A DNA stretch of 64,000 bases from JBBQLG01 sp964251665 (GCA_964251665.1 CAXUKO010000011.1:124001-188000), one strand, 5' to 3'; shown: positions 7,811 through 16,977, numbered from the stretch's first letter. Made by a program: numbers and translations. The notes: generated by a model from the sequence alone, not told the origin.

Positions 7811-8560
7811 TTAGACGTAAATCATTTTACGCGTCATGCCGCCGTCCACAATAAAGTCCTGACCGGTGATGAAACTGTTCTGGTCGGCCAGTAGGAAAAG
7901 TATCATTCGGGCAATGTCGTCGGCCTGTCCTACCCGCCCGGCGGGGTGCTGCTGATGATCAATCGGGCGCAGGTCTTCCGATTTGGATTTACTCTTTTTC
8001 TTCAGTCCTGATACATCGATCCACCCCGGACTAATGGAGTTAACGCGGATGTTTGGCCCCAGGCTAATGGCCATCGAATGTGTCAGGGCAACAATACCGC
8101 CCTTTGATGCGGAATAGGCAAACGTATCAGGTTCGGACTGATAGGCCCGCGTCGAGGACATGTTAATGATGCTGCCGCTTTGTGCACCGATGTACGGCGC
8201 GGTATGTTTGGCGCACAGGAAAGTCCCCGTCAGGTTGGTGCCGATCACGCGGTTCCAATCGTCGAGCGTAAACTTGTCCAGCGGCTTTTCGATGCCGATC
8301 CCGGCGTTATTGATGAGCGCGTCGATATGGCCAAAATGACTCATGGTCTGCTCGGTTGCTTTGCGAACCTGCCCTTCGGCCGATACATCACAGGGCAACG
8401 TAAGCAGGTTATTGGCGGATGGTTTAAACGCTTCCTGAAGTTCAACTAAGGCTTCTGTATCGGCCTCCCAAACGGCTACCCGGTAGCCATGTGTAAGCAA
8501 ATACTGAGTCGTAACGCGCCCTATTCCCTGGGCACCTCCGGTAACGATGGCTGTTTTCAT
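7811..8560 (-). CDS. SDR-family NAD(P)-dependent oxidoreductase
   Basis: A 249-residue classical short-chain dehydrogenase, start set at ATG 8560 because MKTAIVTGGAQGIG is the normal N-terminus; the ORF's earlier Met only adds ten residues. The cofactor loop TGGAQGIG, the NNAG motif, the catalytic Ser (NMSS), the YxxxK pair (YSASKGG) and the C-terminal VDGG are all present. An unusual Lys/Ser-rich insert (KKKSKSKS) sits after the SPGWID segment. The substrate cannot be inferred. It is divergent from the histone-deacetylase-like gene. Confidence 0.9.
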   Translation of the reverse strand: MKTAIVTGGAQGIGRVTTQYLLTHGYRVAVWEADTEALVELQEAFKPSANNLLTLPCDVSAEGQVRKATEQTMSHFGHIDALINNAGIGIEKPLDKFTLDDWNRVIGTNLTGTFLCAKHTAPYIGAQSGSIINMSSTRAYQSEPDTFAYSASKGGIVALTHSMAISLGPNIRVNSISPGWIDVSGLKKKSKSKSEDLRPIDHQQHPAGRVGQADDIARMILFLLADQNSFITGQDFIVDGGMTRKMIYV

Positions 8561-8671
8561 AGATGGGTTGGTATCGTGAACGGACCCCAAAGTTGCGGGT
8601 CGAATTAACCGAATACGGCTTTTTGGGGTTGATTCGTATAAAAAAGTTAGTCAACGGAATCGCCCGCCCCC

Positions 8672-9574
8672 ATGCTTAAGATTGCCCACGCCCCCGTTTT
8701 TAAACACCTTCTGCCTGAGGGACACCGGTTTCCGATGCTCAAATACGAGTTGATTCCCGAACAATTACTGTACGAAGGAACCTGCACACCGGCTAATTTT
8801 TTTGAACCTGATCCCGTTGATGACCGGTGGGCGTTGGCCGTTCATACCCCCGAGTATGTGCACCAGCTAAAAACGCTGACCCTGCCACCCGTGATGGTCC
8901 GCCGGATTGGTTTTCCGCAGTCGCGCGAACTGGTCGAGCGGGAGTGGAAGATCACGCAGGGGACTATTATGTGCAGTCTGCTGGCGCAGCAGTACGGTGT
9001 GGCGATGAACGTGGCCGGTGGTACGCATCACGCTTTTCCCGACCGGGGTGAGGGGTTCTGCCTGTTAAACGACATGGGGGTAGCGGCCCATTATATGCTC
9101 GAAAATGGCCTGGCCCGCCAGATTCTGATCATCGATTTAGACGTGCATCAGGGCAACGGCACGGCGGTGATGTTCCAGCACGAACCGCGCGTCTTTACCT
9201 TCAGTATGCATGGAAAAGATAATTACCCGCTCCGGAAAGAGCAGTCTGATCTGGATATTGAACTGCCGACGGGTATGACCGACGATGCTTATCTGCAAAC
9301 GCTCTACAATACGCTGCCGGGTCTGATTGACCGGGTACGGCCTGATTTTCTGTATTTCCTGGCGGGTGTGGATATTCTGGCGACGGATCGGCTCGGCAAA
9401 CTGTCGGTCAGCCGCGACGGGTGCCGTCAGCGCGACCGGTTCGTATTCGGGCAGGCGATTCGCTATGGGTTGCCCATTGCGGTGTCGATGGGGGGCGGGT
9501 ATTCGGTTCGTATCGCTGACATTGTCGAAGCCCACTGCAACACCTTTCGTACGGCCAATGAGCTGTTCTTTTGA
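8672..9574 (+). CDS. Histone deacetylase / acetoin utilisation-type deacetylase
   Basis: A 300-residue arginase-fold metal hydrolase of the HDAC superfamily, normal length. The catalytic His pair H119-H120 is in GGTHHAF, the zinc ligands D157 and H159 are in DLDVHQGNG, and the third Asp (D234) is in AGVDILATD, followed by LG. A Gly-rich MGGGYS segment near the C-terminus matches the active-site Tyr region. Bacterial members deacetylate small molecules or acetyl-lysine; the substrate here is unknown. It stands alone and is followed by a large repeat hairpin. Confidence 0.9.
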   Translation: MLKIAHAPVFKHLLPEGHRFPMLKYELIPEQLLYEGTCTPANFFEPDPVDDRWALAVHTPEYVHQLKTLTLPPVMVRRIGFPQSRELVEREWKITQGTIMCSLLAQQYGVAMNVAGGTHHAFPDRGEGFCLLNDMGVAAHYMLENGLARQILIIDLDVHQGNGTAVMFQHEPRVFTFSMHGKDNYPLRKEQSDLDIELPTGMTDDAYLQTLYNTLPGLIDRVRPDFLYFLAGVDILATDRLGKLSVSRDGCRQRDRFVFGQAIRYGLPIAVSMGGGYSVRIADIVEAHCNTFRTANELFF

Positions 9575-9580
9575 GTTTTG

Positions 9581-9695
9581 AGTCGGTAAGTTGGTAAGTC
9601 AGTAAGTCAGTAAGTCAGTAAGTATTCCAGCGCGAAGCACTTACTGACTTATCAACTTATCGCCTTACCAACTTACGCCTTACCGCCTTACTGAC
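9581..9695. repeat. Inverted array of GTAAGT-type short repeats
   Basis: The left half is built of tandem (A)GTAAGTC units and the right half of their complement (ACTTAC, GACTTA), so the whole can fold into one long imperfect hairpin around a 15-nt centre. It lies between two convergent genes and overlaps the 3' end of the minus-strand one. Similar arrays occur at 45137-45217 and, less regularly, near 7240-7310. Confidence 0.7.
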
Positions 9696-10523
9696 TAAAA
9701 ATAACTTTCGCTGCTCGTTGGTAACCATCAGCGTTGTGTCGTTTACGAATGTGATGCCCTCCGTTTGGGCGTGCGAAAAGCGAATGCAGGCAGCGGGGTG
9801 GCTCAGGAGCGGGTCGCCCGGTACGAGGGTGAAGAGTAAGATTTTTCCGTAGGTCAGCAGCGCAAACCGATTTCCCGATGGGCTGATGGCGGCACCCGTT
9901 ACCATGCGGTTCATGCGTATCTGCCCCACCCGTTGCGCCACAAAGTTTCCCGGCCGGGCGGGAAGCGCGTAGACCGAAACGGGGCCACGTCCCCGGTTTT
10001 TACTGAACAGGTAAAGGCTATCAGCCTGAAAGAAAAACGCTTCGCAGTCGAAGTTAAGTGAATCCTTTCCCGGCGGAAACTGGTGTTGATCCACGTAACT
10101 GAACCGGATGGTATCCACCCGATTCACCTGGTTTGGGTGAAGCCGGTATATGCACAGGTTGCGCCGGTTGTTCGCGTTGTTGCCAAAATCGCCGATGTAA
10201 AAATGCCCGGCCGGATCGCGGGTGAGGTCCTCCCAATCAACATTCGACGCGGGAATGGGCAATGTACGCTGTAGCTGACCCGTTGAGTCAAGCTGAAATA
10301 ACTCCGGTGGGCTTCCGCCATCATTGTGCGTCCACAGGCCTCGGGTTCCGGGGTCGAACACCAGCCCGGACGATTCGCCGATAACAGCAGGCAACCGCTT
10401 CAACCGGGATACCGTGTACTGGCTGCGCTGTGGCACAAAGTGGTTGTCGTTACGATCAGCATGGCAATTACAGAATACCGTTTTTAGGGCAATCCAGAAA
10501 GCGGCAACGGCATGGCTAAGCAT
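9657..10523 (-). CDS. Beta-propeller-like protein, unknown function
   Basis: A 288-residue protein. The long ORF starts within the upstream gene; ATG 10523 fits best and overlaps the preceding stop by 8 nt, implying translational coupling. A hydrophobic N-terminus (about residues 1-20) may be a signal or anchor. Repeating blade-like segments follow (GLVFDPGTRGLWTHNDGG, DLTRDPAGHFYIGDFG, GAAISPSGNRFALLTYG, GITFVNDTTLMVTNE), typical of secreted beta-propellers. The last residues (KAVRRKLVRR) are encoded by the GTAAGT-type repeat, so the C-terminus has been altered or extended by that element. No specific function is recognised. Confidence 0.65.
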   Translation of the reverse strand: MLSHAVAAFWIALKTVFCNCHADRNDNHFVPQRSQYTVSRLKRLPAVIGESSGLVFDPGTRGLWTHNDGGSPPELFQLDSTGQLQRTLPIPASNVDWEDLTRDPAGHFYIGDFGNNANNRRNLCIYRLHPNQVNRVDTIRFSYVDQHQFPPGKDSLNFDCEAFFFQADSLYLFSKNRGRGPVSVYALPARPGNFVAQRVGQIRMNRMVTGAAISPSGNRFALLTYGKILLFTLVPGDPLLSHPAACIRFSHAQTEGITFVNDTTLMVTNEQRKLFLVSKAVRRKLVRR

Positions 10524-11148
10524 GAGAAACGAGTGTCTTGTGATCGTGAGGTGGTTTAATCTGGTTGGGCCACGCAAAGAAAATGGCCAGCAGAATACAC
10601 AGTCCAAAAGCCACGTACCCGTTAACAAAGGCCAGCGCAAAGGCACCAAAATAGGCCCACGGCCCAACGGCATAGCTTTTGTTGATAAATAAAATCAGAT
10701 CAGGGTCCGATTGATGGCCCAGCAGCCGGTTACCCCGCAGGCCGTAGCGCCACAGTACATTAAACACCAGGGCCATCGTTAAATTGGTGCCGCAGTAGAT
10801 AGCCACAGCGGTGCGTTGCTGGTCGGTGTTGATGTATTCAGCCACCAGTGACGTTGGAAAGGGAATAAACGTTACAATCAGCAGCAAACACCCGTTCAGC
10901 AGCAGAAACAGATCATCGACCTGCCGGATCTGTGAGAAAATCCGATGGTGGTTAATCCACATGATAAGGACAGTAAAAAAGCTGGTCAGAAACGCAATCA
11001 GCGAGGGCCATTGTTTAAGCAGCGCCGACAGCAGCGTTACGTTTCCGGGTAACTCCCGGGGCACTTTAATGTCGAGAATCAACAACGTAATGGCAATGGC
11101 AAATACCCCATCGCTGAAGGCTTCGAGCCGGGTGGTTTCTTTTTCCAT
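10516..11148 (-). CDS. TMEM175-family (DUF1211) potassium channel-like protein
   Basis: A 210-residue membrane protein with six hydrophobic segments. The N-terminal RLEAFSDGVFAIAITLLILDI is the hallmark of the family, whose FSD motif lies in the pore helix. Start chosen at ATG 11148 (MEKETTRLEAF), close to the usual distance from the motif; an ATG at 11184 is also open. Family members form K+-selective channels in the inner membrane. The 3' end overlaps the next gene by 8 nt. Physiological role here is not evident. Confidence 0.85.
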   Translation of the reverse strand: MEKETTRLEAFSDGVFAIAITLLILDIKVPRELPGNVTLLSALLKQWPSLIAFLTSFFTVLIMWINHHRIFSQIRQVDDLFLLLNGCLLLIVTFIPFPTSLVAEYINTDQQRTAVAIYCGTNLTMALVFNVLWRYGLRGNRLLGHQSDPDLILFINKSYAVGPWAYFGAFALAFVNGYVAFGLCILLAIFFAWPNQIKPPHDHKTLVSHA

Positions 11149-11374
11149 AGCAGGCAGGAGGGCTGGTGGTTCGTCCGGCTGCAAAGTACAGAAAAGCTGG
11201 TTGCGTCGTCGTGCGTGTAGCCAAAAGACTGATTCAGATGGTTGTACGCCCTGTTGACCGGTTCTGCTGGCGGGGTGTTGCCGGGTATTGCTTTTATTCC
11301 TGCCAAAGATGTCCTAATCTTGCTTCTCCGAACGGACAGGGCTTTTCAGCCGGTTCGCCGATGCCAATAGACTC

Positions 11375-12133
11375 ATGATCGAAAACGCAGTAAAAACAAA
11401 ACTCCGCAGCAAACAGCCCGTGTTGGGTGTCCTGTCGGATAGCCCGGACCCAACCATTGCCGAACTCTGCGGGATAGCAGGGCTGGACTTTTACCTCATC
11501 GACGGGGAACACGGGGCCATCACGGCGGCTCAGGTGCCCAACATTGTGCGGGCCTGCGAAGTGAGCGGCATTACGCCCTTAGCCCGCGTAGGCAGCAACG
11601 ATCCCAAACAGATTCTGGCGTACTTAGACGCTGGTGTTATGGGGATTATGATGCCCGGCATTTCTACAGTCGCGGAGCTTGAAGCGTTTGTGCGGGCCGT
11701 GAAATATCCACCGCTTGGCAACCGGGGTTTTGGACTTGTGCGGGCCAATCAGTACATGCAGGGCGACATGAGTCAGGCCGATTATGTGCAGTTTGCCAAC
11801 GATCAACTGCTGGTATTACCTCAGGTTGAAGATCAGGCCGCCGTCGAAAATCTGGAAGCCCTTTGCCAGGTCGAAGGGGTGGATGGGTTTGTGGTTGGAC
11901 CGCGCGATCTGGCCATGTCGATGGGCTTTTATGATGGACTGGGGCATAATGAAGTTAAAAAATCCATTGCCGGGGTAGTCGAAACGGTACTGGCGGCCGG
12001 GCTGGTCATTGGCACTACGGCGGCAACCGGCGATCAGGCCCGCGCCCTGATTGACCGGGGTGTTTTGTTCTGTCTCAATACACTGTCGGGGCTGCTTCGG
12101 TCGGCCGCCGGCGAATTCATAAAGGCGAAGTAA
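11375..12133 (+). CDS. HpcH/HpaI-family aldolase
   Basis: A 252-residue class II metal-dependent aldolase of the 2-keto-3-deoxy-acid / 4-hydroxy-2-oxoheptanedioate type. The pattern DFYLIDGEHGAI, GVMGIMMPGI with the metal-binding region, VLPQVEDQAAVENLEAL (metal Glu) and DGFVVGPRDLAMSMG follows the family. The reaction is reversible retro-aldol cleavage giving pyruvate plus an aldehyde. It precedes the HyuA-type gene by 77 nt on the same strand and may be co-transcribed with it, which hints at a catabolic pathway, but the substrate cannot be read. Confidence 0.85.
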   Translation: MIENAVKTKLRSKQPVLGVLSDSPDPTIAELCGIAGLDFYLIDGEHGAITAAQVPNIVRACEVSGITPLARVGSNDPKQILAYLDAGVMGIMMPGISTVAELEAFVRAVKYPPLGNRGFGLVRANQYMQGDMSQADYVQFANDQLLVLPQVEDQAAVENLEALCQVEGVDGFVVGPRDLAMSMGFYDGLGHNEVKKSIAGVVETVLAAGLVIGTTAATGDQARALIDRGVLFCLNTLSGLLRSAAGEFIKAK

Positions 12134-12210
12134 AGCCCCAACACTCTGGTATCATGTTGGTTTCAGGCGTAGACAATAGACATTCACGGTAATTCAAGGT
12201 AACAAATCTC

Positions 12211-14286
12211 ATGCCTTACAAACTCGGCATCGACGTAGGCGGCACCTATACCGACCTCGTGCTGGTCAATGAAATTACCGGTCAACTGGCTTTTAGTAAA
12301 ACACCTACCCCGCCCGATCATCTACTGGGCGGTATTGGGGAGGGCATCGGCGAGTTACTGACGACGCACGGCATCGGTCCGGCCGAGGTAACGACAATTA
12401 TACACGGTACGCTGGTGGTTACCGATGGCATTCGTAACCATACCGGGGCACTAACCGGGCTGATTGTTAGCCGGGGTCAGGAAAACCTGCCCGAAACAGG
12501 CAGGGATGCCCGCGAGGATTATTTCGATATCAACAGTCCGGCTCCGGCACCACTGGTGGCCCGCACGCTGCGCCGGACGCTGTCGGGTGAGATGGCTGAT
12601 AACGGCTCTATACAGACGCCCTTACCGGACACTGAAGTTGCCCGCGCTGTTGATGAACTCGTAAGCCGGGGGGTAGAAGCTATTGCCGTTGCTTTGCAGA
12701 ATGCATTGGTCAACCCGGCGCATGAGGCACAGGTCGGCACGTATATCCGGCAGCGCCATCCGCATATTGCGGTTTGCCTGTCAACGGATATCACGACTGA
12801 TCACCGGGCTTACGAACGCCTGACGGCTACTGTACTGAATGCCTACACGCGCCCGCTCACGGAGCAATACGTGGCAGACCTGAAACAGTATCTCGCTGGC
12901 CTTGGCCTGACCGTGCCGGTTCAGCTCATGACCTCCGACGGCACGCTCACTACGACCGATGCCGCTGTGCAGACGCCCATTGTCCTGCTCGAATCCGGCC
13001 CGGCGGGCAGTGCGCTGCAAAGTGCCCGGCTCAGCGAACGGATGGAAAAGCCAAACCTGCTCTCATTCGATATGGGCGGTACATCGGCGCAACTGTCGTT
13101 GATTAATAACAACATGCCCCTCCACATCGACGAGTTTGAAGTCGCCCGGGTGCGACGCTTCAAAAAGGGAACCGGATTGCCGGTTGCCGCTGCGGCTATT
13201 GACCTGACCGAAATCGGGGCCGGGGCCGCCAGTTTAGTCTATGTCGATGAAGCCGGTAAATTACAGGTAGGTCCCGAAAGCGTTTCGCCGGACGTTGGCC
13301 CGGCCTGCTACGGTCGCGGTGGCACCCGGCCGACCGTAGCCGATGCCGATCTGGTGCTGGGATACCTGAGCGAAACATTTTTTCGGGGACAGACCCTAAG
13401 CCGGGGTGCTGCCCGCCGGGCACTGCTCGAACACATTGCACTGCCCCTGGAGATTGGCGTAGAAGAGGCCGCCCGGGCTATTCACCGGATGGCCAATGAA
13501 GCGATGGCCAATGCCGCGCTGGTTCATCTCCTCGAGAAGGGCTACGATCCGCGCCGATACGGACTACTGGCGTCGGGTGGTGCGGGGCCGATTCATGCCT
13601 TTGGCGTCGCCCGGCAGCTGGGCACTACGGATGTCATTATTCCGTCGGGAGCGGGCGTAACGTCGGCGCTGGGCATGCTGCTGGCTCCGTTAACGAGTCG
13701 GTGTCATCAGGCGTACGTTCGTGCGCTGACTGATCTGGATTACGATCAGCTGAATTCTTTACTGACCCAACTGGAGCAGAAAGCCAGAAAGGGGCTGGAG
13801 TCGTCTGGTATTGAAGCCAATGACAGCGTGAGCCGCACTGTTACGCTGCGGTATGGCGGGCAGCAGGTAACCAGTACAATTGCCTTGCCCGACGGCCTTT
13901 TATCGGGTGACGTTGTGGCTGAACTGGCAGCGGCTTTTACCGCTAACCCTACCCGCGGCCTACATCCCGATGGGGCCGTGCTGGAAACCGTCACCTGGGC
14001 AGTAACCATAACCCGCTCACTGCCGGTTGTTCCTGACAATCCGATTGTTGTTGGTACGGTGGTGGGCCGGGGCGATTTTGCAGCCTTAAAGGGCTACCGG
14101 CAGGTGGTATTTATGGATGACGATTTTCCGGTATCCTGCCCCGTGTATGATGGCGACCGTATTCAGCCGGGCGACTGTTTATCAGGACCAGTCATTATCG
14201 AAGAGGCAGAAACTACGGTTGTGGTTGGCCGAAAGGCCTACGTTCGGATGGACCCTTACCGTAATCTGACCCTAACGTTACGTTAA
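12211..14286 (+). CDS. Hydantoinase/oxoprolinase A-subunit family protein (HyuA-like)
   Basis: A 691-residue ATP-dependent amidohydrolase subunit of the acetone carboxylase / oxoprolinase / hydantoinase A family, full length. The N-terminal phosphate loop GIDVGGTYTDLVLV, HGTLVVTDGI, the second domain SFDMGGTSAQLSLI, a Gly-rich DVGPACYGRGGTRPTVADADLVLGYL segment and ASGGAGPIHAF all match in order. Such proteins usually act with a HyuB partner in the same operon. None is seen here, so the protein is an orphan and its reaction is unresolved. Confidence 0.85.
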   Translation: MPYKLGIDVGGTYTDLVLVNEITGQLAFSKTPTPPDHLLGGIGEGIGELLTTHGIGPAEVTTIIHGTLVVTDGIRNHTGALTGLIVSRGQENLPETGRDAREDYFDINSPAPAPLVARTLRRTLSGEMADNGSIQTPLPDTEVARAVDELVSRGVEAIAVALQNALVNPAHEAQVGTYIRQRHPHIAVCLSTDITTDHRAYERLTATVLNAYTRPLTEQYVADLKQYLAGLGLTVPVQLMTSDGTLTTTDAAVQTPIVLLESGPAGSALQSARLSERMEKPNLLSFDMGGTSAQLSLINNNMPLHIDEFEVARVRRFKKGTGLPVAAAAIDLTEIGAGAASLVYVDEAGKLQVGPESVSPDVGPACYGRGGTRPTVADADLVLGYLSETFFRGQTLSRGAARRALLEHIALPLEIGVEEAARAIHRMANEAMANAALVHLLEKGYDPRRYGLLASGGAGPIHAFGVARQLGTTDVIIPSGAGVTSALGMLLAPLTSRCHQAYVRALTDLDYDQLNSLLTQLEQKARKGLESSGIEANDSVSRTVTLRYGGQQVTSTIALPDGLLSGDVVAELAAAFTANPTRGLHPDGAVLETVTWAVTITRSLPVVPDNPIVVGTVVGRGDFAALKGYRQVVFMDDDFPVSCPVYDGDRIQPGDCLSGPVIIEEAETTVVVGRKAYVRMDPYRNLTLTLR

Positions 14287-14967
14287 AAGGAGGCAGAGCC
14301 TGTAGCCAGGTAACCGTTTGGCGGTTGCCAACAGACGTTATCGTTTTTTAAAACGGCTCCCGAAGTGAAAAATACGTCCCGGCAGCTAAGAAAAACCTTC
14401 TGCATACCTAAGGGTATGTATTCATACAGAAGCCCTCGTTAGTTTTGAACAGTCGGGCGTTCAGTTCTTTGCCTGATTGCGGAAAAAGTGATGGGACATG
14501 CGGGATTGATTAAAATGACAGAACGGACTTTTCATCAACCAAAGAAAAATGGTCTATATTTGAGCGACAGCCGAATTTCAACAAATGATGGAGCATACTA
14601 TCGTTTTCATAACTTTCAGCGCCCTGAGTCAGTTAACGCACAGGGAGGTCTGACCCTGGCGGCTGAAACAGCCAATGAAATTGGTTCAGTAAAGAGCCTT
14701 ATCTGATCCGGTTATTGTTCTTAGTCGCCGGAAAGAGACTATCAGGATAATTGACTATTTAACTTTATAACCATTAAACTAAAATCAGATGTGAGTCGCC
14801 AATTAACTACGTATCTGTCAGGCAATCAGATAGGTAGTGATACCGGAATTTATAAATTTTGGTATAATTTGCCTGACCGTTCCCTAAGTTTCTGCATCTA
14901 TGTCCGGGAGTTAGGGTTTCTTTGACCGAATACAAATCATTAGCAACAATAAAAAGTGACCGTACCT
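14287..14967. other. Intergenic region with a possible long leader
   Basis: About 680 bp without a convincing gene. It holds a TATATTTG element at 14555-14562 with a weak -33 region and a small hairpin-forming ATACCTAAGGGTAT-type segment near 14405-14440. A 72-codon ORF at 14488-14706 has no recognisable features. Most likely it carries the promoter and a long 5' leader of the outer-membrane gene; an RNA gene cannot be excluded. Confidence 0.35.
14555..14562 (+). promoter_or_regulatory. Predicted -7 element upstream of the outer-membrane protein gene
   Basis: TATATTTG matches TAnnTTTG. A TTTTC is about 23 nt upstream. The downstream gene begins at 14968, so a roughly 400-nt leader is implied if it is used. 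Confidence 0.35.
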
Positions 14968-16893
14968 ATGCAAAGAATTACCCGTTTTTTCACCGGCCTA
15001 CTATGGCTATGCACGCTGTTCCCGTTAGCCAGCCAGGCGCAGCAAGCCGACACTGTTCGGCAAGGTCAGACTACGCGCGATTACTCCGGCGAAAAAATCT
15101 GGCGGATTGGTAAAGGTATCTACACGGATACTATTCGTCGAAATGACTTTAAAGCCCAGGCGGCTGATGTTGTTGAGCTCGACGATTGCGATACGACCTT
15201 TCAGACGTTTCTGCTGGTTCGACGTCCATCGCCCTGGCGGCTGGGTCTGTACCTCGGACCAAACTTTGCTTACTGTGGTACCTGGGATGGTACGTTCGGG
15301 AGCAACCCGCGCGATAAAACGCTTTACAATGGTACAGGGATTAACCTGACCGCCAATATCGACTATTACCTGACCCGCGCCACCCGCCGGTTACGGTTTG
15401 GTGTAGGGGCTGTAATTGGGTATCAAAACTCCTTCACCCGGAGTTCCTACAAGAATGATTTGTATGCTTTAGGGGCCTTACAGGGCTTCACCCAGAATCA
15501 GATCACGGTGAAGTCGCGTCCGTCGGAAGATATGTACCTGCTGGTTGGTCCGGTTGTGACATTCGACTTTCTGCGGAGTAAGCGGAACCCGGAGCGCACG
15601 TCGTTTATCGAAGCAGGGGCACGGGGCGGTTTCTTCCGGTCCGAAGCGGCTACAATCACGGCTTCTGTACCATCCGCCGGTGACCGGTTACTGCGTTCGG
15701 TGAACCCCAGCACAACAGCGTATCACCTTGGTGGTCTGTTCTCACTGGGAGTTTTCTTCCCACTGAGCAACTACTGGCACATTGGCCTTCAGGCACAGGG
15801 TTATATCACTCGTTTGAACTACCTGATTGCTAACGGTAGTAACGTTTCGGCCCCCAACAGCGCGGCTAACCTGTATGAATTCGACCGTAAAAATGGTGGC
15901 TTCAACGTTGGTGTCGGTGTACGAAAAGACTTCCGTCAGAAGAAGCTGATCCCGAAAGCGCCGGTAACCTGCCCGGTTTGCGATTCGATTCCAGCGCTGG
16001 CAGTGCGGTTTAACAACACCTCGCTGATGGGTATGTCAATGGCGCAGGATAGCCTGGGCGCACCAACTGATACAAGACCTGTAATCAGCTGGAGAACCCG
16101 GACAGCCGCTCCGAAGAACGAAACGTTTACCGCCCGTCTGCATTACAAGGCCGATTCGCTACCAAGTGCTCAGGACAGCATCATTGCTCAGTTGATCAAC
16201 ACAACGGACACGACGCTGGCCTTCCCGGCAACCTACATGACCAATGGCAAACCCCGTCGTGGTTTCTACTACGTAACAGTACACGGCCGCCAGGAGTCCA
16301 AGTGTGGTACGTGTATGAGCGATGTTGCCGCTACCAGCTTCGCGTTCCTCGGACCAAACCAACTGGCTGCAGCCGCTGCTACGCCCTGCACGTTTAAAAA
16401 CCGTCTGGACCGTCTGGAAGTGTTCTACCGCACGCCATACACCCGCGAAATTGCTAACGTCTGTTACTGCCAGGGTACGATTACGCAGGTGGGTGATACC
16501 GTTACCCGGTTACGCTACCGTGGCCTGAACCGCAAACTGGCTCTGGAGCCGTTCGAGTTCACCAACGCCGATGGCTCGCTGAACCTGCGCGAACTGCCGG
16601 CTGATCTGGCCAAACTGTTGCAGGACGAGAAACGTAAGATCGAAAGCGGTAGAGCGATCAGCTACAAAGGCCGTCGCATTCGTCCGCAGGTATCTAACTT
16701 CCGTTCGGTATTCACAGTGGAAGAGCAGCCTTGCCCAAGCAACGGCATGAAAGCCCGCATCGTTGGCAGCTTCCAGGTAACGATCAGCGATAACAGCTAC
16801 ACGATCACGGATCTGAAGCCGCTGACCGAAGAACAGCGCATCCGCCTGACAACGCCACCAGCGCCTAAGGCTCCGGCCCGTCGTCGCCGGTAG
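14968..16893 (+). CDS. Large outer-membrane protein, unknown function
   Basis: A 641-residue protein; ATG 14968 gives a signal peptide ending in SQAQQ, better than the GTG four codons earlier. Residues 80-330 look like a beta-barrel or a barrel-associated domain: repeated aromatic-ended strands (WRLGLYLGPNFAYCG, LRFGVGAVIGYQNSF, YHLGGLFSLGVFFPL). The second half is different. It has paired cysteines (CPVCDS, CGTCMSD, CYCQGT) and Arg/Lys-rich segments and ends in a Pro/Arg tail (PAPKAPARRRR). No family is recognised for that half. It is a single-gene unit, with its terminator formed by the 29-bp hairpin. Confidence 0.7.
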   Translation: MQRITRFFTGLLWLCTLFPLASQAQQADTVRQGQTTRDYSGEKIWRIGKGIYTDTIRRNDFKAQAADVVELDDCDTTFQTFLLVRRPSPWRLGLYLGPNFAYCGTWDGTFGSNPRDKTLYNGTGINLTANIDYYLTRATRRLRFGVGAVIGYQNSFTRSSYKNDLYALGALQGFTQNQITVKSRPSEDMYLLVGPVVTFDFLRSKRNPERTSFIEAGARGGFFRSEAATITASVPSAGDRLLRSVNPSTTAYHLGGLFSLGVFFPLSNYWHIGLQAQGYITRLNYLIANGSNVSAPNSAANLYEFDRKNGGFNVGVGVRKDFRQKKLIPKAPVTCPVCDSIPALAVRFNNTSLMGMSMAQDSLGAPTDTRPVISWRTRTAAPKNETFTARLHYKADSLPSAQDSIIAQLINTTDTTLAFPATYMTNGKPRRGFYYVTVHGRQESKCGTCMSDVAATSFAFLGPNQLAAAAATPCTFKNRLDRLEVFYRTPYTREIANVCYCQGTITQVGDTVTRLRYRGLNRKLALEPFEFTNADGSLNLRELPADLAKLLQDEKRKIESGRAISYKGRRIRPQVSNFRSVFTVEEQPCPSNGMKARIVGSFQVTISDNSYTITDLKPLTEEQRIRLTTPPAPKAPARRRR

Positions 16894-16914
16894 GATTGTC
16901 TTCCGAACGCAGGC

Positions 16915-16977
16915 TTACTTAGCAGATACACAAAGAGCCGGACGCGATGTCCGGCTCTTTGTGTATCTGCTAAGTAA
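16915..16977. terminator. Perfect 29-bp hairpin, bidirectional terminator
   Basis: Bases 16915-16943 are exactly complementary to 16949-16977 around a 5-nt loop. It sits between two convergent genes. The stem is far longer than usual for a terminator; the sequence CCGGCTCTTTGTGTATC is part of it. Confidence 0.8.

Noticed and set aside
9581..9695. Possible CRISPR array
   Set aside because: Units are only about 8 bp with no regular spacers, and the two halves are inverted, so it is a hairpin array.
14488..14706. 72-codon ORF in the intergenic region
   Set aside because: No homology-like features, and a promoter-like box lies inside it.
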